Shown in pieces: positions 49,687 through 58,198 of a stretch of 64,000 nt of DNA. Within the stretch, counting starts at the first letter, position 1. The number at the start of each line of letters is the position of its first letter. The notes below the pieces were generated by a model, which saw only the letters and a list, made by a program, of their open reading frames with translations, did not search any database and was not told where the DNA came from. Origin of the DNA: DAHVFK01 sp963755395 (lineage in GTDB: Bacteria > Pseudomonadota > Gammaproteobacteria > Burkholderiales > SG8-39); NCBI GenBank assembly GCA_963755395.1, contig CAVWJJ010000003.1, positions 186,001 to 250,000 on the forward strand, read 5' to 3'. Made by a program: the position numbers and the translations under genes.

Positions 49687-51720
49687 CCGCGCTCGCCCTG
49701 AGGCACTGCCGGCCGCGACGCCCGCCGGCGTCTCTGGCCCTTCGGCTCCGGCTGGGAGGTCTCCGGCCGCTCACGCTTGCGCTCGGCCACGCGGTAGCGG
49801 CGGTCGAGCGCGGCGAGCAGGCCGCCCAGCGCCATCAGCAGCGCAGCCGCCCCAGATCCAGGCCACGAACGGCTTGTAGTAGATGCGCACCGTCCACGCC
49901 TGGGCGCCGACCGGCTCGCCGAGCGAGACGTAGAGGTCGCGCGTGAAGCCGGTGTGGATCGAGGCCTCGGTCATGGGCGCTTCCTGCGTGCCGATAGTTG
50001 CGCTTTTCCGGATGCAGGGTGAAGGCCAACGCGCCGTTTCTCAGCACACTGACGGTGCCGCGCTCGGCGGTGTAGTTCGGCCCGCGCGCCTCGCCCACGC
50101 CGTCGAAGCGGAAGGTGTAGCCGCCGACGACTGCGGTGTCGCCCGGGTCCATCTTCAGGTCGCGCTCGACCTCGTAGCTCTTGACCATCGTCACGCCGAT
50201 CGACGAACACGCCGATCCCGGCGTGCGCCAGCAGCATGCCGCAGCTGGGCGCGCGGCACGCCGCGCAGGCGCGCGAGCAGCCCCGGGCCAGGCTGCGCGC
50301 GCAGCTTGGCAACCAGCGAGGTCGCGGTCGAGGCGAAGACCCAGAACGCGAGCAGCAGGCCGAAGCTGCGCATCGCGGTCCACTCCCCGAGCAGCGCGGG
50401 CAGCACCAAAGCGCACACCACGCTAAGCCCGAAAGCCCATTTGAGCCGTTGCGCCAGGCTCGGCAGGCTCGCCTGGCGCCAGCGCGCGAGCGGGCCTATC
50501 CCCATCAGGAACAGCGCCGGCGCCATCAGCGGCACGAACACGGCGTCGAAGTACGGCGGGCCGACCGAAATCTTGCCCAGGTCGAGCGCGTCGAGTAGCA
50601 GCGGATAAAGGGTGCCGAGCAGCACTGCGGCCGCGGCGACCGCAAGCAGCACATTGTTCATCAGCAGCATCGACTCGCGCGACACCAGCTCGAAGCGCCC
50701 GCCCAGGCCGACGCGCGGCGCGCGCCAGGCGAAAAGCGCGAGCGAGCCGCCCACCACCACCGCGAGGAAGACGAGGATGAAGATCGCCGCGCCGCGGGTC
50801 GGTCGCGAAGGCGTGCACCGACGTGAGCACGCCGGAACGCACCAGGAAGGTGCCGAGCAGCGAAAGCGAGAACGCGACGATCGCCAGCAGCACGGTCCAG
50901 GCCTTGAAGCCGCCGCGCTTTTCCGTCACCGCGAGCGAATGGATCAGCGCCGTGCCCACCAGCCACGGCATGAAGGAGGCGTTCTCCACCGGATCCCAGA
51001 ACCACCAGCCGCCCCAGCCGAGCACGTAGTACGACCACGCGCTGCCGAGCGCGATGCCGAGGGTCAGGAAACACCACGCGGCGATGGTCCAGGGACGCGA
51101 CCAGCGCGCCCAGGCGGCGTCCAGGCGGCCGTCGATCAGGGCCGCGATGGCGAACGCGAACGCGACCGAGAAGCCGACGTAGCCCATGTAGAGCATCGGC
51201 GGATGCGACGACCATGCCGGGGTCCTGCAGCAGCGGGTTCAGGTCGCGCCCTTCGGCCGCCGCGGGCAGCAGGCGCGCGAACGGGTCCGAGGTGAACAGC
51301 ATGAACAGCAGGAAGCCGATGCTCACCATCGCCATCACGGCCAGGATGCGCGCCACCATCGCGTCGGGCAGCTGGCGGCTGAAGACCGTGACCGCGAGCA
51401 TCCAGACGGTCAGGATCAGCACCCACAGCAGCAGCGAGCCTTCGTGGCCGCCCCATACCGCAGCGAACTTGTACTGCAACGGCAGGTTCGAGTTGGAATG
51501 CTCGGCGACGTACAGCACCGAGAAATCGCTGCTGACGAAGGACCAGGCGAGGCAGCCGAAGGCGATCGCGACGAACACGAACTGGCCCTGCGCCGCGGGC
51601 CGGGCGACCGCCATCAAGGCCGGATTGCCGCGCGCCGCGCCGACCAGCGGCAGCGTGGCCTGCACCAGCGCCAGCAGCCAGCGCGAGGATGAGGGCGAAA
51701 TGTCCGAGTTCGGGGATCAT
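49683..51720 (-). CDS. ccmF: cytochrome c heme lyase CcmF (frameshifted)
   Basis: About 679 codons, multi-TM. It starts MIPELGHFALILALA at 51720 (ATGA overlap with ccmE). Blocks: VAEHSNSNLPLQYKFAAVWG, GGHEGSLLLWVLILTVWMLA, the tryptophan-rich heme segment YVLGWGGWWFWDPVENASFM, PWLVGTALIHSLAVTEKRGG and RSGVLTSVHAFATDP. The end runs to PQGERG overlapping ccmG. Some five or more indels are present. It ligates heme to apocytochrome. Confidence 0.9.
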
Positions 51721-52171
51721 TTTTTCATCGGCTCCGGGAGTTGGCCGTGCTGCGCCTTGGCGATCGCGTCGGCGGCTTCCGGCGGCATGTAGTTCTCGTC
51801 GTGCTTGGCAAGCACTTCCTGTGGCCTGGAAGATGCCGTCGGCCTCGAGCCGCCCTTGCGCGACCACGCCCTTGCCCTCCTTGAACAGGTCGGGAAGGAT
51901 GCCGTTGTAGCGCACCGGGATGGTCTTGGCGGTGTCGGTGACCACGAAGCTGCACCGTGAGGCCGTCGGGCAGGCGCTTCAGGCTGCCCTTCTCCACCAG
52001 CCCGCCGAGGCGGAAAGTCTTGTTGACCGGCGCTTCCTTGTCCGCCACCTGGGTGGGGCTGTAGAAGAAGACGAGGTTGCTGCGAAACGCGTTCAGCACC
52101 AGCGCCGCGGTGACGCCCAGCAGCACCAGTCCGAGCGCGACGAACATCAGCCTGCGGTGGCGCGGCTTCAT
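51717..52171 (-). CDS. ccmE: heme chaperone CcmE (frameshifted)
   Basis: About 151 codons. It starts MKPRHRRLMFVALGLVLLG at 52171 (signal anchor), then RSNLVFFYSPTQVADKEAP, VPVRYNGILPDLFKEGKGVV-like, and the heme-binding HDENYMPPE (covalent His), readable near 51780-51805 in another frame. It ends QLPEPMKK, with the TGA overlapping the ccmF ATG. Two or more indels. Confidence 0.92.
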
Positions 52172-52314
52172 GCCTTGCGCTCCGCCAGGCGCGCGCGGCG
52201 CGCGAGCAGAACGAGCTCGCCCGCGATGCACGCCACCGCCATCAGGTACGAGCCCCAGACGTAGAACGCGTAGCCGCCCATATGGATGAAATTGCCGAAG
52301 CTGCCCCAGTTCAT
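52168..52314 (-). CDS. ccmD: heme exporter protein CcmD
   Basis: 48 residues, intact: MNWGSFGNFIHMGGYAFYVW then a single TM helix (GSYLMAVACIAGELVLLARR) and a basic tail. The small size, single helix and exact position between ccmC and ccmE, with ATGA overlaps on both sides, identify it. It helps release holo-CcmE from CcmABC. Confidence 0.93.
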   Translation of the reverse strand: MNWGSFGNFIHMGGYAFYVWGSYLMAVACIAGELVLLARRARLAERKA

Positions 52315-53093
52315 TCCACACCTCGCAGTTCCTGCAACCCATTGCGCGTCGCGCTCGCGCTCGAGGATGATCGAGCGTACCCGCGCACAGCGCGACGGCG
52401 ATGCTGTACATCCACGCTGCGAGCGACATCAGCAGCATGCCGACGAGCATCGTGGTCGCCATCGAGGGCGCGCGGGTCAGGCTGACCGAGGCGCCCTGGT
52501 GCAGGGTGTTCCACCACTTGACCGAGAAATAGATGATCGGGACGTTGACCACGCCCACGATCGCCAGCACCGCGCCGGCGCGGTCGGCGCGGCGCGGGTC
52601 GTCGATCGCGTTGGTCAGCGCGATGAAGCCGAAATAGAGGAACAGCAGGATCAGTTCCGAGGTCAGGCGCGCGTCCCACACCCACCAGGTGCCCCAGGTC
52701 GGCTTGCCCCACAGCGCGCCGGTCCACAGCGCGAGGAAGGTGAACATCGCGCCGGTCGGCGCCACCGCCGAGCGCCATCATGCCCGACAGGCGCGTATTG
52801 AGGACCAGCCCGAGCGCCGCCCAGAACGCCATGACCACGTACAGGAACATCGACATCCACGCCGCCGGCACGTGGAGAAAAATCACACGGTAGGCCTCGC
52901 CCTGCTGAAAGTCGGTGGGCGCGACGAAAAAGCTCAGGTAGAGCCCGGGCAGCGCGAACAGCAGCGCAAGCGTCGCGAACCAGGGGATCATCCTGCCCGC
53001 AACCGGGAAGAACGCCTGCGGCGCGGCCAGCTTCAGCAGCCAGCTGCCGCTCGTTTCGCTGTCCAGTCTGTAGCCGTTCGATGCCAAGTTCAC
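52311..53093 (-). CDS. ccmC: heme exporter/handling protein CcmC (compensating frameshifts)
   Basis: About 260 residues. It starts MNLASNGYRLDSETSGSW at 53093, then IFLHVPAAWMSMFLYVVMAF, the heme-handling tryptophan-rich GKPTWGTWWVWDARLTSELI, SVKWWNTLHQGASVSLTRAP and GMLLMSLAAWMYSIAVAL. An indel near 52770 and another near 52375 shift and then restore the frame. It loads heme on CcmE with CcmD and CcmAB. Confidence 0.92.
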   Translation of the reverse strand: MNLASNGYRLDSETSGSWLLKLAAPQAFFPVAGRMIPWFATLALLFALPGLYLSFFVAPTDFQQGEAYRVIFLHVPAAWMSMFLYVVMAFWAALGLVLNTRLSGMMALGGGADRRDVHLPRAVDRRAVGQADLGHLVGVGRAPDLGTDPAVPLFRLHRADQRDRRPAPRRPRRRGAGDRGRGQRPDHLFLGQVVEHPAPGRLGQPDPRALDGDHDARRHAADVARSVDVQHRRRAVRGYARSSSSASATRNGLQELRGVE

Positions 53094-53108
53094 CCTCTCG
53101 AAAAACGT

Positions 53109-53777
53109 TCAATCGTATGCAACCCGCAGCGCCGCGGTGGTGGCCCAGGGAGCCACCACGCACGACATGGCGAGGAACGCGCCAAGCAGCGACAGGTGCG
53201 GCGACGCGCTCATTCCCGCCTGAGCCTCGGACACGCCGCCCGCGCCGAAGATCAGCACCGGGATGAAAAGCGGCAGCACCAGCAGCGCCAGCAGCACCCC
53301 GCCGCCGCGCACGCCGAGCGTCAGGGCCGCGCCCACGCCACCGATCAGGCTCAGCACGGGCGTTCCGACGAGCAACGATACCGTCAGTACCACCAGCGCT
53401 TGTTGAGACAGATCAAACTGTACCCCAACCACCGGCGCCAGCAGGGTGACAGGCAGGCCCGAGAGCAGCCAGTGCGCGATGAACTTGCCGACCACGATTA
53501 CCCCCAGCGGGTGTGCGGATATGAGCATCTGCTCCAGGCTGCCGTCGGCGTAGTCCGAGGCGAACATGCGCTGCAGCGACAGCATCGCAGCCAGCAGCGC
53601 CGCCACCCACACGATGCCGGGCGCCATCGAGCGCAGCAGGTTCGGCTCGGCGCCCACGCCGAGCGGGAACAGGGTCACCACGATGACGAAGAACACCAGG
53701 TGATTGAGCACGTCGCCGCGCCGGCGCATCGACAGGCGCAGGTCGCGGGCAACGATCGATTGGAGTCCGCCGAGCAC
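53109..53777 (-). CDS. ccmB: heme exporter protein CcmB (ABC permease)
   Basis: 222 residues from a GTG at 53777 (a TTG overlapping the ccmA stop is an alternative). MLGGLQSIVARDLRLSMRRR, then six hydrophobic helices; the CcmB segments VVTLFPLGVGAEPNLLRSMA and GIVWVAALLAAMLSLQRMFA are present. It forms CcmA2CcmB2, which powers release of heme-loaded CcmE. Intact. Confidence 0.93.
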   Translation of the reverse strand: MLGGLQSIVARDLRLSMRRRGDVLNHLVFFVIVVTLFPLGVGAEPNLLRSMAPGIVWVAALLAAMLSLQRMFASDYADGSLEQMLISAHPLGVIVVGKFIAHWLLSGLPVTLLAPVVGVQFDLSQQALVVLTVSLLVGTPVLSLIGGVGAALTLGVRGGGVLLALLVLPLFIPVLIFGAGGVSEAQAGMSASPHLSLLGAFLAMSCVVAPWATTAALRVAYD

Positions 53778-53785
53778 GCCTGAGT

Positions 53786-54406
53786 TCAACCTTCCAGCAC
53801 GATCGAGTAGCGCGCGCGCGCCGCGATCGCCACTTCCTGGTGAGTGGTCAGGATCACCGCCCCGCCGCGCGCGAGGTGCGCGTCGACCAGCGCCACCACG
53901 GTCGCGAGCGCTCGGGTGTCGAGCGCGGCGAACGGCTCGTCCAGGATCCAGAGCGGAAAGTCGGCTGCGAGGCAAAGGCGCGCCAGTGCCACCCTGCGCT
54001 TTTGCCCCTGCGACAGGTAGCGCGCCGGCAGGCGCGCGCGCCGCGCCAGCCCGATGCGCTCGAGCGCCTCGGTGCGCGCCGAAGCCGTAGCGCTCCGCCC
54101 GCACAGCTCGAGCGAGATGGCCAGGTTCTCGTCGGCGCTGAACTCTTCCTTGACCGCGTTCGCATGGCCGACGAACAGCAGCTCGCGCGAGTAGGTCTCG
54201 CGCAGCTCGGCGATCGGCTCGCCGCGCCAGCGGATCGTGCCGGCCGCCGGGCGCGACAGCCCCGCCACCAGCCGCAGCAGGCTCGTCTTGCCGCTGCCGT
54301 TGGGACCTTGCACCAGCAGCAGCTCGCCCTCGCCGAGCGCGAACTCGAGCCCCGAGAACAGGCGTACGTCGCCGCGCTCGCAGGCAAGGTCGCGAACTTC
54401 CAGCAT
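53786..54406 (-). CDS. ccmA: heme exporter ATP-binding protein CcmA
   Basis: 206 residues from the ATG at 54406 (MLEVRDLACERG). Walker A QGPNGSGKTSLLR, signature YLSQGQKRRVALARL, Walker B LWILDEPFAALD, H-loop ILTTHQE. First gene of the nine-gene ccm operon; it lies just downstream of the intrinsic terminator of the neighbouring barrel gene, so it probably has its own promoter in the 58-bp gap. Confidence 0.95.
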   Translation of the reverse strand: MLEVRDLACERGDVRLFSGLEFALGEGELLLVQGPNGSGKTSLLRLVAGLSRPAAGTIRWRGEPIAELRETYSRELLFVGHANAVKEEFSADENLAISLELCGRSATASARTEALERIGLARRARLPARYLSQGQKRRVALARLCLAADFPLWILDEPFAALDTRALATVVALVDAHLARGGAVILTTHQEVAIAARARYSIVLEG

Positions 54407-54464
54407 TGCGTGGGTCAAGTGCGGGCGGAAAAGCTGTGAAGGATACCCCAGTCCCGGGGCCGGC

Positions 54465-54492
54465 AAAAAAAAAGGCCGGCTCGTGGCCGGCC
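54465..54492 (-). terminator. intrinsic terminator of the decaheme/barrel module 1
   Basis: On the minus strand GGCCGGC-CACGA-GCCGGCC forms a 7-bp GC stem with a 5-nt loop followed by nine T. It lies 21 bp after the stop of the barrel gene and separates it from ccmA. Confidence 0.93.
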
Positions 54493-54513
54493 TCGAACCC
54501 GCTACGGGGCTCG

Positions 54514-56721
54514 TTATCGGAAGCTGTAGATATAGCGTGCCATGAGCACACTCACCTTCTGGTCCGGGTTCAGGAACACGGTGGAACCATCCGCGTACAC
54601 GAACGGAACGCCCGCGTTGCCCCAGGTCCAATCGTTCACCTTGTCGATCTGATGCAGCACATCGACCCGCACCGTCGCTTGCTTGTTGAGCGCGTACCTG
54701 GCGTAAAGGTTGATCCTGGTCTCGATGAACGTCACATCCGGCAACCCGCCCGATGCGGCAAGGAACGCCAAGTTGGCAGCGCTCCCGCTTGGACCCAGCG
54801 TCTGGCCGTAGATGTTCTTGTCGTGGGTGTAGGCGAGATTCCCGCCCACGTCGAGCCGCGCGGTCGCCTTGCCGGAAAGACCAAGCCCGATCGTGCTGTT
54901 GATGTCCCGCATCGCCATTTGATAGGACGACAGGCTCGGCTGCTCGACGTTCATCGTCTCGTCGCTGACCGACGCAAATCCCGTCAGCTTCCAGCGCTCC
55001 GACAGCGCGTAGGTCGCGTCCAGGCTATAGAGGCTGGATTCGCCGCTTCGCACGCCTGAATACGTCGGAGCGTTGAAATGGTCCGTTCCCCGCTCGACCA
55101 CCAACTGGAGCGAGGTCCGCTCGGTCGGCGTCCACTCGGCCGTCGCCCGACCCCTGTTGCGCGTGCGATCCAGCAGGTAGACCGGCAAGCTTGCCGTCGA
55201 CAAGGTCTGGAGATACCCGGTCGTGACGATCGTTTCCGTGCTGGCGAGGTACCAGTCCCCCCCGGTGCGCGACGAATGCACGACGCCGATCGAGCCTGCG
55301 AACGAGTCGGAGAAGGTGTGCCTCAGTTGCGCGCGATAGCTCGTTTCCTCGGTCTTCTGGCGCACCGCAGTCAGGCCACCGAGTGTGTCGGTAATCAGCG
55401 GAAGCCCGCGGTCGATCGACTCGTAATCGACTCCCAGCGTGCCCAGGAGGTTCGCGGGCAGCTGGTACGTTCCCTGCAGCTTGCCGACGAGCCTGGTGTC
55501 GCTAGGCGGGCTGTTGGTCCACGCCGTCGTTGCCGCGCCCTCCACGTTGTAGTACTCGACCGGGGTCTTGTCCTTGCGGTCCTCGTAGCGCAGGTTGGCC
55601 ACCAGCGAGAGCTTCGGCAGAGGCTTTGCCGTCAGCCCGAACTGCGCCCTAGTCGTATCCACGACGGCGCCCAGGCTGTTTACCCCCGCCGGCGCCCCCG
55701 TCAATCCCATGGCGCTGAAGGACTGGTCCTGCGTCGCGCGCGTATACGAAAGGTTGAAGGTCGAGCGCACTGTCTTGGTCAAGGCATAGGTCCCGTCCAG
55801 ATAGAGCTGGTGCGCCTGGTTGTCGGGCCAAAGCGCCATCGGAAGGCTCAGGATGCTCTGCAGCCCGGCGGTAAGCGGGTACGCTCCGCCGGTGTAATTC
55901 CGCAGCGTGCCGGGCACGGTCGGCGTCAAGTTACCGTTGTTGTCGGTGTAGAACGAACCATAATAGCCGCCGCTTACGAACAGCTTGCCGGCGGAATAGT
56001 TCAGCTTGGCCTCGAGCTGGTCGGTCCTCGAATTGACGGGCTCGGGCAGCATCAGCAAGGCCCAGCCGGTCGTCGTGGCGCTGCCGCCGACGCAACCGGG
56101 CGCCGATGCCGAAGTGCAGGCGAACCCTCTGGCGAACAGGCGCGCGCCATCCTTGTCTTCGTTCTTGAAGCTGACCTGGACCTGCAGCGATGGCGAGATC
56201 CATTTGTCGACGTTCAAGCCGAGACGCTGGCGCTTGAGCTCGAGGTTGAGGTCCTGCCCCGTTCCGGGCGCCGACAGCAGGCTGACCGTGGGCGTAGTCG
56301 TGCCCGCGCCCACCAAACCGGTGTTGATGGTGCGGATGTCGTGCTTGACGATCTCCTCGTAGTCCGCCGAGACCTTCCAGTCGCCCTGCCGGTCCATCGT
56401 GAAATTCAGCTCGGGCGTGTCGAGGCCGAGGTCGCGGCCGCGGACGATGGTCCACGTGCCGGTCTTCTCGTCGCGCTTGGCGTAGTCGATGTCGAGCAGC
56501 AGGTTGGAGTCGTTCTTTCGCAGGCCGTTGTACTCTCCGAACACCGTCCGGTCGCTCTGGTCACCGCTTGCGGCTGCGACGCCGACCGAGACGGAGCTTT
56601 CGGGTTGAGTGAGCTTGGCGAGATCGTCTGCGTCGTCGGCATATGCGGGCGCGAAGCCTGCGACCAAAGCCAGCGCGATGATCGTTTGGCCGACTGCGAG
56701 GTATTGTTTCTTGGTGTTCAT
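54514..56721 (-). CDS. MtrB/PioB-family decaheme-associated outer-membrane beta-barrel (module 1)
   Basis: 735 residues, intact. Signal peptide (cleavage near AYADDAD), then a long run of alternating aromatic/polar strands typical of MtrB/PioB/MtoB porins. FGEYNGLRK, GDWKVSADYEEIVKHDIRTI, FKNEDKDGARL, SGGYYGSFYTDN, SYTRATQDQSF and LRYEDRKDKTP recur at matching positions in the second barrel of this window. The N-terminal CxxC of Shewanella MtrB is absent. The family forms a sleeve that threads a decaheme cytochrome through the outer membrane. It starts 16 bp after the module 1 decaheme gene. Confidence 0.88.
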   Translation of the reverse strand: MNTKKQYLAVGQTIIALALVAGFAPAYADDADDLAKLTQPESSVSVGVAAASGDQSDRTVFGEYNGLRKNDSNLLLDIDYAKRDEKTGTWTIVRGRDLGLDTPELNFTMDRQGDWKVSADYEEIVKHDIRTINTGLVGAGTTTPTVSLLSAPGTGQDLNLELKRQRLGLNVDKWISPSLQVQVSFKNEDKDGARLFARGFACTSASAPGCVGGSATTTGWALLMLPEPVNSRTDQLEAKLNYSAGKLFVSGGYYGSFYTDNNGNLTPTVPGTLRNYTGGAYPLTAGLQSILSLPMALWPDNQAHQLYLDGTYALTKTVRSTFNLSYTRATQDQSFSAMGLTGAPAGVNSLGAVVDTTRAQFGLTAKPLPKLSLVANLRYEDRKDKTPVEYYNVEGAATTAWTNSPPSDTRLVGKLQGTYQLPANLLGTLGVDYESIDRGLPLITDTLGGLTAVRQKTEETSYRAQLRHTFSDSFAGSIGVVHSSRTGGDWYLASTETIVTTGYLQTLSTASLPVYLLDRTRNRGRATAEWTPTERTSLQLVVERGTDHFNAPTYSGVRSGESSLYSLDATYALSERWKLTGFASVSDETMNVEQPSLSSYQMAMRDINSTIGLGLSGKATARLDVGGNLAYTHDKNIYGQTLGPSGSAANLAFLAASGGLPDVTFIETRINLYARYALNKQATVRVDVLHQIDKVNDWTWGNAGVPFVYADGSTVFLNPDQKVSVLMARYIYSFR

Positions 56722-56737
56722 GATCGATTTCCCCCCA

Positions 56738-57733
56738 TCAGCGGAACAGAAACTGCGGCGTCGGATTGCCCAGCGGCACGCCAGAGGCAGGATTGTTGGA
56801 GCCGTGAACTTCCGTATGGCAGTTCACGCAACCTCGCGCCATGGTGTAGTTGATGAGGTTCTTGCCGCTAGAGGGGACTTGGGCATTCGGTATGCCCTGC
56901 TGACTCTGGAGCTGAAGAGGCCCGCCCCCATGCGGGCTGTGGCACTGGTGGCAGAGCATTGGCGGGCGCATCTTTAGCATGCTCTCCACCACCGTGCCGT
57001 GCGGGTTGTGGCAGTTGGTGCAGTCCTCGCTGACCGGATCGTGGTTGTGCACGAAAGGCCCGCGCTTCTCCATGTGGCAGGTGTAGCAGGTGTCGTTGAC
57101 GCTGGCTCGTTTGAGCAGATGCGGGCCGACCGAACCCATCGGGCTGTGGCAGTCCGAGCAGACGACCTTGCCCTCGAGAATCGGGTGATGCGACGGACGG
57201 TTGGCCTGCGCGCGCTGCTCCTTGTGGCAGGTGAAGCACACTTCGGGCTGAGTGCGCTTGTCGAGCACCGGGTCATGGGCCGCGTGCACCCGATGGCACG
57301 AGGTGCAAGCCACGTTCTGCAACTGGTGGGTGCTGCCCGACCAGTGCGACATCATCGGACCGTTCTGGTGGCAGGCCAGGCAGGCCTCGTTACGCGCCTC
57401 GACCGGCGTGTTCGAAGTCTTGCCGAACACGCGGTCGGGCTTGCCGTTGCCGTCGCGGTGCGCGAGGCTCTCGCCGTGGCAGCTGGTGCAGGTGGGAGTA
57501 CGCGGATCGGCCGTCGTGCCCATCTTCGTCTTCCCGATCTCGAGCACGTGCGGGGTGAATTCCGCAGTGTGGCACTTCGTGCAGACAGCGTCGCCCCGCA
57601 GCACGAGGTCGTCGGACGACTTCGCCTGGCCGCCCGGCGGTTCGGCCGCGGCCGCCGGAGCGCTCGCGCCCAGGTATCCGGTCGCAGCGACAGCCGCAGC
57701 CAGCCCGAGCAGATACCGTCGCAAATCACTCAT
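56738..57733 (-). CDS. periplasmic decaheme c-type cytochrome, MtrA/DmsE family (module 1)
   Basis: 331 residues, intact. MSDLRRYLLGLAAAVAATGY is a Sec signal peptide. Ten CxxCH motifs are visible: CTKCH, CTSCH, CLACH, CTSCH, CFTCH, CSDCH, CYTCH, CTNCH, CHQCH and CVNCH. Size and heme number match MtrA, MtoA and DmsE, which carry electrons inside the barrel across the outer membrane. GAGGGAGAGG precedes the ATG. No MtrC/OmcA-type surface cytochrome and no CymA-like quinol dehydrogenase is in the window, so direction and partners (iron, other minerals, DMSO) are open. Confidence 0.92.
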   Translation of the reverse strand: MSDLRRYLLGLAAAVAATGYLGASAPAAAAEPPGGQAKSSDDLVLRGDAVCTKCHTAEFTPHVLEIGKTKMGTTADPRTPTCTSCHGESLAHRDGNGKPDRVFGKTSNTPVEARNEACLACHQNGPMMSHWSGSTHQLQNVACTSCHRVHAAHDPVLDKRTQPEVCFTCHKEQRAQANRPSHHPILEGKVVCSDCHSPMGSVGPHLLKRASVNDTCYTCHMEKRGPFVHNHDPVSEDCTNCHNPHGTVVESMLKMRPPMLCHQCHSPHGGGPLQLQSQQGIPNAQVPSSGKNLINYTMARGCVNCHTEVHGSNNPASGVPLGNPTPQFLFR

Positions 57734-58148
57734 TGGTGCCTCTCCCTCGTCGAAACATGCTTGTTAGTGAAATTTCTTGCCGCAATGCTTTGCGCGCCCG
57801 AGAGGCCGACAGACCCGCGAGCGATACGAAGTACTTGCATGGGAGCGCGAGCGCGCTGGGCCCGCGCGGTGAGTGTGATCGTTGGGAAATGGCGGCGGCC
57901 GGAGCGCATCTCCGAGCGACCTGCGCGTACCGCACCGACTTCGGGTTCTGCTGACACCCCCCGCCCCTTTCCCCTGCCGATGCCGCGGTTAACTTCTTGA
58001 CAGCATCAGGCCAGCGGACTGTAAGTGGGCCGTAAGGGAGGCGCTTTGATCTACATCAAACGGCAACTCTCGCCTTGTTTAGTCACCGGCGCAGGTTGCT
58101 TTTGCGCAAATCGGCTGGTTCGCCGCCCTCCCGCAGGCCTGCGAAAGC
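57734..58148. other. long 5' region of decaheme module 1
   Basis: About 415 bp without a gene between the module 1 decaheme start and the module 2 terminator. It carries the FNR-type box (58046-58059) and a -10-like TACAGT (58018-58023, minus strand), which predicts an untranslated leader of about 280 nt. Short frames inside show no protein-like features. I see no riboswitch that I can name. Confidence 0.6.
58046..58059. promoter_or_regulatory. perfect FNR box upstream of decaheme module 1
   Basis: TTGAT-CTAC-ATCAA matches the FNR consensus exactly and extends one base on each side (TTTGAT...ATCAAA). A minus-strand -10-like TACAGT (58018-58023) has its centre 32 bp from the box centre, the class II activation geometry. 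Confidence 0.8.
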
Positions 58149-58172
58149 AAAACGGCCCGCCGAAGCGGGCCG
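58149..58172 (-). terminator. intrinsic terminator of the decaheme/barrel module 2
   Basis: On the minus strand CGGCCCGC-TTCG-GCGGGCCG forms an 8-bp stem with a stable TTCG tetraloop followed by TTTT. It lies 26 bp after the barrel stop. Confidence 0.9.
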
Positions 58173-58198
58173 AATTCATGCCGTTGGGAGAGACGGGG

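Noticed and set aside
53393..53420. FNR-like half-site (GATCAAACTG) inside ccmB
   Set aside because: Only one half-site, inside a coding region, with no second arm at 4-bp spacing.
55078..56853. 591-codon plus-strand open frame opposite the module 1 barrel
   Set aside because: Antisense shadow; the minus-strand gene has a signal peptide, family motifs, a terminator and operon context.
57734..57957. Short open frames in the leader of decaheme module 1
   Set aside because: No ribosome sites and no protein-like features; the stretch is better explained as an untranslated leader downstream of the FNR box.
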